From: CAWULT01 sp963923455
Lineage (GTDB): Bacteria > Acidobacteriota > Vicinamibacteria > Vicinamibacterales > UBA2999
Length of the DNA: 64,000 bases
Reading direction: 5' to 3'
Assembly (NCBI GenBank): GCA_963923455.1
Contig: CAWULT010000009.1
Location: 6,114-70,113 of the forward strand
The number at the start of each line of letters is the position of its first letter. Positions within the stretch are counted from its first letter, which is position 1. Of the stretch, positions 17,357 to 25,566 are shown one piece after another. The notes beneath the pieces were generated by a model. That model ran no database searches. It had not been told where the DNA came from and saw nothing but the letters and a program-made list of their open reading frames with translations. Both the position numbers and the translations under genes were made by a program.

Positions 17357-19321
17357 ATGAAGACAGTCCTCACCTCCGCCTTCGTCCTGAGTGCCTGTGT
17401 TTCGTTCGCCCAAGGTGCTGCGGCCCAAGCGCCGGCGGCCCAGGGCCAGCCCGGCCGACCCACCCAAATCGACCTGGTGCGGACGACGCTGCCGCTCGAC
17501 GGCGCGCCCAAGGCCATCCCGGGCGCCTACAAGGTGACGTCCGAACCTGCGTTCGGCTCGCCGGGCCACAAGGTGTTCCGCCCGGCCGACCTCGGCCGCT
17601 TCCCCGGCCGGGACAAGCTGCCGGTGATGGCGTGGGGCAACGGCGGCTGCGCCATCAACAGCGCGCGCTACTCCGGCCTGTTCGAGACGATTGCGTCGTA
17701 CGGCTTCCTGGTGATCGGCAACGTGCCCGTCCCGGGCGCCGCGCAGCGGCAGCAGAACGCCGACGACCTGCGCAACGCGATCACTTGGGCAGAGAAGGAG
17801 AACGCCCGCGACGGTTCGCCGCTCAAGGGCAAGATCGACCTCGAGCACGTCGCCGTCATGGGGCAGTCGTGCGGGGGCTTCCTCTCCATCGCGGTGGGCG
17901 CCGACCCGCGCGTCAAGACCATCGGCGTCTTCAACTCCGGCATCCAGGCCGCCAGGGCCGAGTCGAACGCGGACGCGCTGCAGAAGGTTCATGGTCCCGT
18001 GCTGCTCATCAACGGCGCCGAACGCGACTTCCTGACGCCCGCGGCGCTCACGACGTTCGAACAGCTCACGAAGGTGCCGACCTTCTACGGCGCCCGTCAC
18101 CGCGCGGGCCACACGGCCACCGTGGACCATCCCGGGGGCGGCGAATACGCCAACGTCGCGTCGAACTGGCTGCTCTGGCAGTTCAAGAACGACAAGAAGG
18201 CCTCGGCCATGTTCGTCGGCGAGAAGTGCGACCTCTGCACGAACCGCGACTGGTCGGTGCGCGCCAAGGGGTACCCGGGTGCGCGCAACGAGGGCCCGGC
18301 GATGACGTTCGATCGCGGCAGCAGCCAGCAGGCGTGGCAGCACGCCAACTACAAGGCGACGCTCTCGCAGTGCAAGACGCCGCCGCAGCCGTTCGCGATC
18401 CCGGGTGCCGGCAACGCGGCTGCCGCCACCGCGCCACCGCCGGCGCTGGTGCTTCCGCCGACCTCGCCCATCCCCGACGTGCTGCAGGCGCTGGAGAGCT
18501 GGACGGTCGTCTGGTCGTGGGAAGGCAACAACGTGGACGGCCCGATTGCCGGCGACAACGGCGCGCTGGTCTTCGCCAACAACGACGCGGGCAACGTCAT
18601 CCAGTTCGATCCGGCGACCGGCCTGGCGAAGGTCGTGCACGCCAGCGTCAACACCGCGGGCGCGGTGTCGCGCAGCAAGAACGGTGCGCTGTTCGTGGCC
18701 GAGCGCGGGCTCGGCGGCGGTATCACGCAGCTCGAGCCTCAGCGCCGGGTGCTGGCGAACAAGTTCAACGGCGAGCCCCTCGAGTGCATCGGCGGCGTGA
18801 TCAACGACCTGACGGCCGACGCCAGCGGCGGCGTGTACTTCTCCGTCACCGGCGCGAGGAACAGTGGCGTCTTCTACGCGAACGCAAAGGGCGTCGTCTC
18901 CCAGTACGGGCAGAACGTACCGACCGCCAACGGCATCATCCTGAGCCCGGACGAGAAGACGCTGTATGTCACGAACGGCGCCGTCCTGTACGCCTTTGAC
19001 GTCAATGCCGACGGCTCGCTGACCAACCAGCGCGAGTTCGGGAAGCTCCAGGGCGGCGAGGGTGGCGACGGCTCGGCGGTCGATCAGCAGGGACGGCTGT
19101 ACGTGGCCACCGGCAAGTCGGTCGACGTGTTCGCGGCCGACGGCAAGTTCGTCGGCACGATCCCCGGCCCGCAGGGCCTGCACGGCACGTTCTTCGGCGG
19201 CAGGGACCGGAAGACGCTCTACGGCATCGTCTTCTACGGGACGTGGGGCACGCCGAGCGCGCGGAACGCGATCATCGCCATCCCGACCATCTCGCAGGGG
19301 TTCACGGGCCGGGCGAAATAG
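17357..19321 (+). CDS. Secreted alpha/beta-hydrolase fused to an SMP-30/gluconolactonase-type propeller
   Basis: 654 residues. Start at ATG 17357, giving the signal peptide MKTVLTSAFVLSACVSFAQG. Residues 50-300 are an alpha/beta-hydrolase: oxyanion-type GNGGC near 95, nucleophile motif GQSCGG with Ser171, an Asp in INGAERDFLTP and a His in the GHTATVDHPGG segment. Residues 370-654 form a beta-propeller of the SMP-30/gluconolactonase kind (NNVDGPIAGDNGALVFAN, NAKGVVSQYGQNVPTANGII, LSPDEKTLYVTNG). The two domains are joined by a Pro/Ala linker. Members of the propeller family hydrolyse lactones; both domains look intact, so it may be bifunctional. A hairpin terminator follows. Confidence 0.85.
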   Translation: MKTVLTSAFVLSACVSFAQGAAAQAPAAQGQPGRPTQIDLVRTTLPLDGAPKAIPGAYKVTSEPAFGSPGHKVFRPADLGRFPGRDKLPVMAWGNGGCAINSARYSGLFETIASYGFLVIGNVPVPGAAQRQQNADDLRNAITWAEKENARDGSPLKGKIDLEHVAVMGQSCGGFLSIAVGADPRVKTIGVFNSGIQAARAESNADALQKVHGPVLLINGAERDFLTPAALTTFEQLTKVPTFYGARHRAGHTATVDHPGGGEYANVASNWLLWQFKNDKKASAMFVGEKCDLCTNRDWSVRAKGYPGARNEGPAMTFDRGSSQQAWQHANYKATLSQCKTPPQPFAIPGAGNAAAATAPPPALVLPPTSPIPDVLQALESWTVVWSWEGNNVDGPIAGDNGALVFANNDAGNVIQFDPATGLAKVVHASVNTAGAVSRSKNGALFVAERGLGGGITQLEPQRRVLANKFNGEPLECIGGVINDLTADASGGVYFSVTGARNSGVFYANAKGVVSQYGQNVPTANGIILSPDEKTLYVTNGAVLYAFDVNADGSLTNQREFGKLQGGEGGDGSAVDQQGRLYVATGKSVDVFAADGKFVGTIPGPQGLHGTFFGGRDRKTLYGIVFYGTWGTPSARNAIIAIPTISQGFTGRAK

Positions 19322-19326
19322 CGAAG

Positions 19327-19356
19327 GGCAGGGCGTCGCCACTGGCGCGCCCTGCC
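19327..19356. terminator. Hairpin between convergent genes
   Basis: A 9-bp arm GGCAGGGCG pairs with CGCCCTGCC, and four further pairs (CGCC/GGCG) close an inner loop. It lies between the stops at 19321 and 19369. Confidence 0.55.
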
Positions 19357-19368
19357 GACGCCGTCGCG

Positions 19369-19638
19369 TCACTCCGGGATGGGGTAGCAGTGATACTGCA
19401 CCACGGCCCCGGCTCCGGCCCGGTGATTCCTCCCGCACTCGGCCAGGACGGACGACACCTCCTGCGTCTCGACGCCTCTCGCGAAGACGACGTCATACGA
19501 CGTTCCGTCCACGTACTCGAGGTGGACGGCGATCGACCACAGTCGTGAGAACCGCTCAGCGGCGATGCCGCTCGAGGGGGCCCCGGCCAGGGCCGCCAGT
19601 GTGACGGCCAGCATGCTCCACAAGACTCTCTTCTTCAT
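19369..19638 (-). CDS. Small secreted protein of unknown function
   Basis: 89 residues with signal peptide MKKRVLWSMLAVTLAALAGA. The mature part is about 60 residues with two cysteines (one in LAECGRNH and one in YHCYPIPE) that could form a disulfide, and a YVDGTSYDVVF strand. I do not recognise the family. The gene stands alone, with the methyltransferase gene upstream 42 bases away on the same strand, so co-transcription is possible. Confidence 0.6.
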   Translation of the reverse strand: MKKRVLWSMLAVTLAALAGAPSSGIAAERFSRLWSIAVHLEYVDGTSYDVVFARGVETQEVSSVLAECGRNHRAGAGAVVQYHCYPIPE

Positions 19639-19680
19639 GTCTTCTCCCTTCCAGATTGAGTGCGACCAGTCAGGCCCGGG

Positions 19681-20508
19681 TCACGACGGGCGCGCGGGGG
19701 GTGACACCACGTCCCCCGCCAGCGAGCGCGTCCCGCGCGTCGCGTCGGACGCGGCGAGTGACCGCGGCCACGCGGGGACGATCATGGGGACCTGTCGGCG
19801 ATACACCGCATACTCGGGCAGCTCCCTCAGCAGGTCCCGTTCCTCGAGCTGGATCGCCACCAGGATGTAGGCCGACGCCACGGCGGCGAAGCACAGATGG
19901 GACACGGTCATCGTCGGCGTGCTCCAGAAGGCGAACAGCCAGCCGACGTAGAGCGGATGTCGCACCATTCGGTACAGCACGGGCGTCACGAACGTGAGCG
20001 GCGCCTGCGGCTGTCCGCGGAAGGCGCGCCACGTCTGTCGAAGACCGAAGAGATCGAAGTGGTTGATCACGAAGGTCGTGACGAGCACGAGCCCCCATCC
20101 GAACGCGAAGCCCCCGTAGAGCACGGCACGACCGGCCGCATGCTCGACACTCCAGACCACGCCACCGAGCGGCCGCCACTGCCAGAACAGCAGCGCGAGC
20201 GCCAGGCTGCTGGCGAGCACATAGGTGCTTCGCTCGATCGGCTGGGGGATGACGCGCGTGATCAGGCGCTTGAAGCCCTGGCGCGCCATCACGCTGTGCT
20301 GCACCGCGAAGAGTGACAGCAGCGCGAGATTGACGGCCAGCGCGGCCGGCCATGGACCGGTGGCCGGGGCGTCGAGCGACGTGGGCACGACGACATTCCC
20401 CAGGAAGCCGATTGCGTAGAGAAACGTGAGGAAGAAGATGGCGTAGCTCACGGCGCCATAGACCAGCATCCCCGTCCTGTTCATACGTCGCGTCACCTCG
20501 TTGGGCAT
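19681..20508 (-). CDS. mddA: Membrane methyltransferase, methanethiol S-methyltransferase (MddA) type
   Basis: 275 residues with about six membrane helices and the isoprenylcysteine-methyltransferase-like C-terminus: YRMVRHPLYVGWLFAFW, then TPTMTVSHLCFAAVASAYIL and IQLEERDLLRELPEYAVYRR. The RHPLY and EERDL motifs bind S-adenosylmethionine. The TPTMTVSHL stretch, FAVQHSVMARQGFKRL and RQVPMIVP agree with MddA, which converts methanethiol to dimethyl sulfide. The family also contains other isoprenylcysteine-type enzymes, so the substrate is not certain. The gene diverges from the LuxR-hydrolase gene at 20606. Confidence 0.7.
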   Translation of the reverse strand: MPNEVTRRMNRTGMLVYGAVSYAIFFLTFLYAIGFLGNVVVPTSLDAPATGPWPAALAVNLALLSLFAVQHSVMARQGFKRLITRVIPQPIERSTYVLASSLALALLFWQWRPLGGVVWSVEHAAGRAVLYGGFAFGWGLVLVTTFVINHFDLFGLRQTWRAFRGQPQAPLTFVTPVLYRMVRHPLYVGWLFAFWSTPTMTVSHLCFAAVASAYILVAIQLEERDLLRELPEYAVYRRQVPMIVPAWPRSLAASDATRGTRSLAGDVVSPPARPS

Positions 20509-20562
20509 CGTGATCCTCCGGGGTCAAGCGTGCGACAGGCGGTGCCGACCGTCGATAGGAGG

Positions 20563-20612
20563 TTTGTCCCGATTTGGCTAGAATCAGCGTCCGTCGCTGG
20601 GACAAATGTCCC
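20563..20612. promoter_or_regulatory. Candidate operator with repeated GGGACAAA half-sites
   Basis: TTTGTCCC at 20563-20570 and GGGACAAA at 20599-20606 form an inverted repeat, and TGTCCC at 20607-20612 adds a third half-site. A TAGAAT -10 box (20579-20584) sits between them, so binding here would control the gene at 20606 and perhaps the divergent methyltransferase. The ATG at 20606 lies inside the second palindrome. Confidence 0.4.
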
Positions 20613-21700
20613 GGCGGACCGGAACCATGCCGCGCAACCCACAGACCATCCGCTTCGTGACCACGGAAGACGGGGCGCGGCTGGCCTGGGCCGAGTCCGG
20701 CGCGGGCCCCCTCGTGGTCAAGGCCGCGAATTGGCTGAGCCACCTGGAGTACGACTGGGACAGTCCCGTGTGGCGGCACTGGATCCAGTTCTTCTCGCGC
20801 GTGGGCCGTTTCGTTCGGTACGACGAGCGTGGATGCGGCCTGAGCGACTGGGCCACGTCGAATCTCTCCCTCGATCGCTGGGTGCGCGACCTCGAGCTCG
20901 TCGTCGACGCGGCGCGCCCTGCAGAGCCCTTCACGCTCTTCGGCATCTCACAGGGGGCGCCGGTGTGCGTCGCGTACGCCGCGAAGCATCCCGAGCGCGT
21001 GTCGAAGCTGCTGCTCTACGGGGGCTACGTGCGCGGCATCGCCAGGCGAGGCAACCCGCAGGCGGCCCTCGAGCGGGAGGCGATCGAGGCGCTGGCGCGC
21101 ACCAGTTGGGGCAAGGACGATCCCGCCTTCCGGCAGGTGTGGACGTCCCGCTTCATCCCCGGAGCCAATCCCGAGCAGATGGGGTGGTGGAACGAACTCT
21201 GCCGCAAGTCCACCTCGGGGCCCGCGGTGGCCGACCTGATGGCCGCCCGGAGCGTGGTCGACGTCGAGCCACTCCTGGCGCAGGTCCAGGCTCCCACGCT
21301 CGTGCTCCATGCGCGAGCAGACGCGGCGGTGCCGTCATCGGAGGGGCGGTTGTTCGCGGCGGGCATTCCGCGTGCTCAGTCCGTCGAGCTGGACTCGGCC
21401 AACCACATCCTGCTCGAGCGTGAGCCGGCGTGGCCGCGCTTCTGCGACGCGGTCCTCGACTTTCTCGGGGTCGCGGATCCGCCAGGGCCGGCCGACTCGC
21501 CCTTTGCCGGGCTGTCAGCGAGGGAGCGACAGATTCTCAGCCTGATGGGAGAGGGACTCGGAAACCTGGACATCGCCGAGCGCCTGAACATCAGCGACAA
21601 GACGGTCCGTAATCAGGTGTCGAAGCTCTTCGACAAGCTCGGCGTGTGGACGCGGGCCCAGGCCATCGTGTTCGCGAAGGAGCGCGGCTTCAAGGGCTGA
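20606..21700 (+). CDS. Alpha/beta-hydrolase fused to a LuxR-type HTH domain
   Basis: 364 residues. Residues 15-290 are an alpha/beta-hydrolase: YDERGCGLSD, the nucleophile motif GISQG with Ser115, LVLHARADAAVP with the acid and a His in DSANHILLE. Residues 300-362 are a LuxR-type helix-turn-helix (LSARERQILSLMGEGLGNLD, RLNISDKTVRNQVSKLFDKL). Such fusions may sense or cleave a small ligand and then bind DNA, but the ligand is unknown. The start at 20606 lies in a palindrome; ATG 20627 (MPRNPQTIRF) is a plausible alternative. Likely autoregulated through the GGGACAAA sites. Confidence 0.87.
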   Translation: MSRRTGTMPRNPQTIRFVTTEDGARLAWAESGAGPLVVKAANWLSHLEYDWDSPVWRHWIQFFSRVGRFVRYDERGCGLSDWATSNLSLDRWVRDLELVVDAARPAEPFTLFGISQGAPVCVAYAAKHPERVSKLLLYGGYVRGIARRGNPQAALEREAIEALARTSWGKDDPAFRQVWTSRFIPGANPEQMGWWNELCRKSTSGPAVADLMAARSVVDVEPLLAQVQAPTLVLHARADAAVPSSEGRLFAAGIPRAQSVELDSANHILLEREPAWPRFCDAVLDFLGVADPPGPADSPFAGLSARERQILSLMGEGLGNLDIAERLNISDKTVRNQVSKLFDKLGVWTRAQAIVFAKERGFKG

Positions 21701-21819
21701 CCGTCCCTCCCCGTCGGCACTACGCCACGACCCAGTGCTGCATGGCCCACAGGGCGGCCGCGGCCATCGGGCGCACAATTCCTATCACGCGCCGCGGCGA
21801 ATCTCGGGAGACACGCAGC

Positions 21820-22218
21820 ATGAGCACACCAGAACAGAACGCCGAGGTCGTCCGCCGGGGCTACGCGGCCTTCAACGCGGCCGACATCAAGACCCTGACC
21901 GAACTGTTCCCCGCACACTCCTCCTGGCACACCCCCGGACGCAGCCGCATCGCGGGCGATCACACGGGCCGCGACGCGGTCTTCGCCCAGTTCGGCCGGT
22001 ACGGCGGCGAGACGAACGGCACCTTCAGGGCCGACCTGAAGCAGGTGTTCGGGGGCGCCGACGGCCGGGTGGTGGCCCTCCACCACAACAGCGGCGAGCG
22101 GAACGGCCGGCGCCTCGACTCGGACTGCTGCATCGTCTTCGAGGTCAGGGACGGCCAGATCGTCTCGGGCCGCGAGCACTTCTACGACCTCCACAACTGG
22201 GACGCGTTCTGGGCGTAG
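21820..22218 (+). CDS. SnoaL-like (NTF2-fold) small protein
   Basis: 132 residues from ATG 21820. It is a single cone-shaped NTF2/SnoaL domain: VVRRGYAAFNAADIKTLTEL, WHTPGRSRIAGDHTGRDAVF, VALHHNSGERNGRRLD and VFEVRDGQIVSGREHFYD, ending in the typical Trp-rich strand. Family members are isomerases, cyclases or ligand-binding proteins. No signal peptide. It stands alone between two other plus-strand genes. Confidence 0.82.
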   Translation: MSTPEQNAEVVRRGYAAFNAADIKTLTELFPAHSSWHTPGRSRIAGDHTGRDAVFAQFGRYGGETNGTFRADLKQVFGGADGRVVALHHNSGERNGRRLDSDCCIVFEVRDGQIVSGREHFYDLHNWDAFWA

Positions 22219-22359
22219 ATCCTCTCCCGCGAATGTCCGGTCATGGCGCGCGTGGCTCGCCCCACGCGTGCCCTACCTCTTTCGAGGGAGGGCCGCCACG
22301 ATCGGCGTAACGCGTGGAAAATGGCCTCGATGACGTGCGCCCGGTGACGCGTGTCGGTC

Positions 22360-22365
22360 TATAGT
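22360..22365 (+). promoter_or_regulatory. TATAGT -10 box before the gene at 22404
   Basis: TATAGT lies 38 bases before the ATG, in the gap after the SnoaL gene. A GGAGGGG ribosome site follows. The same hexamer precedes the cytochrome gene at 37029. No clear -35 box. Confidence 0.4.
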
Positions 22366-22403
22366 TCTCGCGACACCGTTGACCCCACGTGGAGGGGCCG
22401 CAC

Positions 22404-23435
22404 ATGCGCCAGATTCACGCCGCGGCCGTTGCCGCATCCATCCTCGTCGGCGTCGTCCTCGTCGTCGAGGCCCAGGGACCCATCCCGCAGCCGGCGGGAC
22501 GGAGCGCGGGCCAGGCCTACCGCGCACCGCGGACGCCCTGGGGCGATCCCGACCTCGAAGGCCGGTGGCCGAGCACGCGCTCGGCCGCCATTCCCCTGCA
22601 GCGTCCAGAGGCGTTCGGCACACGGAACACGCTCACCGACGCGGAGCTGGCCGAACGCGAATCGCAGTTCGAGCACCAGAAGACGCAGGACCTGGCCGAC
22701 TTCGACTTCGAGAACCCGAGCATCCCGTTCGGACAAGTGGGCGGCGGCCAGTCGCCGCCGCAGCACTGGTTCGAACGGGCCGCGCCCCAGCGCCAGGCGT
22801 CGCTCGTCGTCGACCCGCCGAACGGCCGGCTGCCCGCACTGACGCCGGCGGCACAGAAGCGCCTCGCGGAGCGACGCGCGCGCGAATCCGGTGAGGCGGC
22901 CTCGTACACCGACTTCAACCTGACCGAACGGTGCATCACGCGCGGGCTGACGGGCTCGGTGCTGCCGAGCGGCTACAACAACGGCAACGCCATCGTGCAG
23001 TCGCCCGGGTACGTGACCTTCGTCAACGAGATGGTCCACGAGTCGCGCGTCGTGCCGCTCGACGGCCGGCCGCACCAGGGCCCGGCGCTCCGCAGCCACC
23101 TGGGCGACTCGCGCGGCCGCTGGGACGGCGACACGCTGGTCGTCGAGACGACGAACTTCCTCGATCGCATGGGCGTCGGCATGAACGGCACCGGCGCCAG
23201 CGACGCGCTGAAGGTGACGGAGCGCTTCACGCGCACCAGCGACACGACGATCAGCTACTCGCTCACGATCGACGATCCGGCCACGTGGACGGCGCCGTTC
23301 ACGATGCGCTTCGACCTTGGGCGCGAGGATCGCTACGGCATGTTCGAGTACGCGTGTCACGAGGGCAACTACGCGCTGCAGAACATCATGAGCGGCGCCC
23401 GCGCCCAGGAGCGCCCCGCCGGGGCGCGCCGCTAG
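22404..23435 (+). CDS. Secreted WxGDxL-family protein (ACHEGN subtype)
   Basis: 343 residues. Start at ATG 22404, with GGAGGGG upstream and signal peptide MRQIHAAAVAASILVGVVLV. Motifs in order: RTPWGDPDLEGRWPSTRS, SLVVDPPNGRLPALTP, ERCITRGLTGSVLPSGYNNG, QSPGYVTFVNEMVHESRVVP, LDGRPH, GRWDGDTLVVETTNFLD, VTERFTRTSDTTISYSLTID and FEYACHEGNYALQNIM. This is the ACHEGN subtype, shared with 53753 and 61535. Function unknown. It lies 29 bases before the tannase-like gene, so the two are an operon. Confidence 0.75.
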   Translation: MRQIHAAAVAASILVGVVLVVEAQGPIPQPAGRSAGQAYRAPRTPWGDPDLEGRWPSTRSAAIPLQRPEAFGTRNTLTDAELAERESQFEHQKTQDLADFDFENPSIPFGQVGGGQSPPQHWFERAAPQRQASLVVDPPNGRLPALTPAAQKRLAERRARESGEAASYTDFNLTERCITRGLTGSVLPSGYNNGNAIVQSPGYVTFVNEMVHESRVVPLDGRPHQGPALRSHLGDSRGRWDGDTLVVETTNFLDRMGVGMNGTGASDALKVTERFTRTSDTTISYSLTIDDPATWTAPFTMRFDLGREDRYGMFEYACHEGNYALQNIMSGARAQERPAGARR

Positions 23436-23464
23436 GGCGTGCCGACGACCGAGTGGAGAGCCCG

Positions 23465-24994
23465 ATGAAGACGATGTCGATGGTGTGGGTCGTGGTCACG
23501 CTGGCGTGCCTGCCGGCGACGGAAGCCCTGGCCGCCTCGTGCGAGAGCCTCGCGAAGCTGACGCTCAAGGACACGGCGATCACGAAGGCGGAGGTCGTGG
23601 CCCCCGGCGCGTTCCAGCCGCCCGTGGCCGAACGGGGCTTGAACCCGTACAAGGACCTGGGCGCCTTCTGCCGCGTCGCCGCCACGCTGACGCCGACGAG
23701 CGACTCGGACATCAAGATCGAGGTGTGGCTGCCGGCCAGCCCCTCAGGCGCGGTTGGCAGCACCAACTGGAACGGCAAGTACCAGGCGGTCGGCAACGGC
23801 GGCTGGGCGGGTGTCATCAGTTACTCGGCGATGGCCGAGGCGCTGCAGCGCGGCTACGCGACGGCGTCGACCGACACCGGGCACGTGGGCGGCCGCGGCA
23901 CCTTCGCGCTCGGGCACCCCGAGAAGCTCGTGGACTTCGCGTGGCGGTCCGAGCACGAGATGACCGCCAAGGCCAAGCAGCTCATCGAGGCGTTCTACGG
24001 CTCGGGCCCGAAGTTCTCCTACTGGAACGGCTGCTCGACGGGCGGACGGCAGGGTCTCAAGGCCGCCCAGATGTTTCCCGAGGACTACGACGGCATCATC
24101 GCCGGCGCGCCGGCCAACAGGACGGCCATCTCGCTGTGGATCGCCGACGCCGTGCTGAAGGATCCTGCCCGCTACATCCCGGCGGCCAAGTTCCCCGTCA
24201 TCCACCAGGCGGCGCTCGCCGCGTGCGACGCCCGAGACGGGCTCAAGGACGGCCTGATCGACGATCCGCGGCAGTGCCGCTTCGATCCGGCCGTGTTGCT
24301 CTGCAAGCAGGGAGACGATGCGTCGTGCCTGACGGCGCCGCAAGTGGCGGCCGTCAAGCAGATCTACTCGAACGCGGTGAACCCGCGCACGAAGCAGGAG
24401 CTGTTCTCGTCGTTCGTGCCCGGCAGCGAGCTCGGGTGGGGCGTGCAGGCCGCGGGCCCGGACGTGCAGGCCATGACCTACGACCAGTATCGCTACGTGG
24501 TGTTCAAGGATCCGAACTGGGACTGGAAGACGTTCGACTTCGACAAGGACGTCGCCAAGGGCGACCAGCCCGAGAACCTGATCATGAACGCCACGAACCC
24601 GGACATGCAGAAGTTCTTCGCGCGTGGCGGCAAGGTGATCATGTACCACGGCTGGAGCGATTCGCTCGTGCCGCCCCCGAACACGATCAAGTACTACGAC
24701 CAGGTGGTGGCACGGCTGGGCGGCGCCGCCAAGGCGACCGACCACGTCCGGCTGTTCATGGCGCCCGGCATGGGCCACTGCAACGGTGGCGAGGGTCCCG
24801 ACACGTTCGACAAGGTGACGGCGCTCGAGAACTGGGTGGAACGCGGCACGGCGCCCGCACGCCTCGAGGCGTCGCACAGCACCAACGGCCGGGTGGACCG
24901 CACCCGTCCGCTCTGCCCATATCCTCAGGTGGCGCGGTACACCGGCACGGGCAGCATCGACGACGCGGCCAACTTCATCTGTAAGGCGCCGTAG
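23465..24994 (+). CDS. Exported tannase/feruloyl-esterase family hydrolase
   Basis: 509 residues with signal peptide MKTMSMVWVVVTLACLPATE. It carries the CS-D-HC pattern of the family: GCSTGG with Cys190 and catalytic Ser191, an Asp in WSDSLVPP and GHCNGG, where the paired cysteines form a disulfide near the active site. Members cleave ester bonds of plant phenolics (gallate and ferulate esters) or terephthalate esters. The sequence also has STDTGHVGGRGTFALGHPEK and PEDYDGIIAGAPA, both typical. It follows the WxGDxL gene by 29 bases. Length fits the family. Confidence 0.9.
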   Translation: MKTMSMVWVVVTLACLPATEALAASCESLAKLTLKDTAITKAEVVAPGAFQPPVAERGLNPYKDLGAFCRVAATLTPTSDSDIKIEVWLPASPSGAVGSTNWNGKYQAVGNGGWAGVISYSAMAEALQRGYATASTDTGHVGGRGTFALGHPEKLVDFAWRSEHEMTAKAKQLIEAFYGSGPKFSYWNGCSTGGRQGLKAAQMFPEDYDGIIAGAPANRTAISLWIADAVLKDPARYIPAAKFPVIHQAALAACDARDGLKDGLIDDPRQCRFDPAVLLCKQGDDASCLTAPQVAAVKQIYSNAVNPRTKQELFSSFVPGSELGWGVQAAGPDVQAMTYDQYRYVVFKDPNWDWKTFDFDKDVAKGDQPENLIMNATNPDMQKFFARGGKVIMYHGWSDSLVPPPNTIKYYDQVVARLGGAAKATDHVRLFMAPGMGHCNGGEGPDTFDKVTALENWVERGTAPARLEASHSTNGRVDRTRPLCPYPQVARYTGTGSIDDAANFICKAP

Positions 24995-25043
24995 CGGCGA
25001 GGGATGTCGATCGCGGCGTGCCAGGACGGGCCGGCGCCTCTCG

Positions 25044-25060
25044 TCAGTATAGAATACTGA
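25044..25060 (+). promoter_or_regulatory. Inverted repeat and -10 box of the second antitoxin gene
   Basis: A perfect 7-bp inverted repeat TCAGTAT-AGA-ATACTGA ends two bases before the antitoxin ATG. The TAGAAT inside it (25050-25055) is a likely -10 box, so antitoxin bound here would block transcription. The spacing predicts a leaderless mRNA. Confidence 0.55.
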
Positions 25061-25061
25061 T

Positions 25062-25307
25062 ATGCCACGCCGCATCGTCCAGACGGGATCGTCGCTGGCC
25101 GTCACCCTGCCCAAGGACATCGTCGATCAACTGGGCCTCAAGAAGGGCGACGAGGTGGAGGTGTCGGCGCACCCGGTCAATGGCACGATCGTGGTTCGAA
25201 CGCCGGTGCGCCACTTCGAACAAGGCAAGGTCACGAAGCGTTTTCGGGAACACACGGCGGACCTGCTGAAGCGGCGCGCGAAGCTGTATCGCGAACTCGC
25301 CAAGTGA
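25062..25307 (+). CDS. AbrB/MazE-type antitoxin, second copy
   Basis: 81 residues, identical to the antitoxin at 5333 except at four positions, all in or after the strand-helix junction (TPVRHFEQGKV instead of TPIRQFEQGKI, and the last but one residue). The DNA-binding half is unchanged. Its own toxin is broken, so it may survive as an orphan antitoxin able to bind the intact Doc at 4947. It overlaps the following frame by GTGA. Confidence 0.9.
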   Translation: MPRRIVQTGSSLAVTLPKDIVDQLGLKKGDEVEVSAHPVNGTIVVRTPVRHFEQGKVTKRFREHTADLLKRRAKLYRELAK

Positions 25308-25528
25308 TCCAGTATCTGTCGGTTTCGCAGGTGATCGACCTGCATACGGCGCTGGCAACCGCCTTCGGTGGCCCTTTGAGCGTGCGCGACAGGGGTGGAT
25401 TGGAGTCGGCCGTGGCGAGGCCGTTCTCGATCAACGTGACGTACGTGCTGCAGCCAGACACCGACGTGCTCGAGTACTTCTGCAACGAGAACGAGCGGGA
25501 CCGGGTCCACATCGCCAACGCGAAGTAG
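25304..25528 (+). pseudogene. Truncated Doc toxin fused to the tail of a WxGDxL-family gene
   Basis: The first 40 residues (MIQYLSVSQVIDLHTALATA to ESAVARP) match the N-terminus of the intact Doc at 4947. After about base 25424 the sequence changes to FSINVTYVLQPDTDVLEYFC, then NENERDRVHIANAK. This tail aligns without gaps to the C-terminus of the WxGDxL protein at 16431 (DTELIDEICAEGER). The Fic motif HPFxDGNKR is missing, so the product cannot be a toxin. I infer a deletion that joined a Doc gene to the end of a former WxGDxL gene. The short in-frame product may still be made. Confidence 0.78.
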
Positions 25529-25566
25529 CGCACGGCGACCCCGCGTCCGGGGCCGTGGTTACCCTC

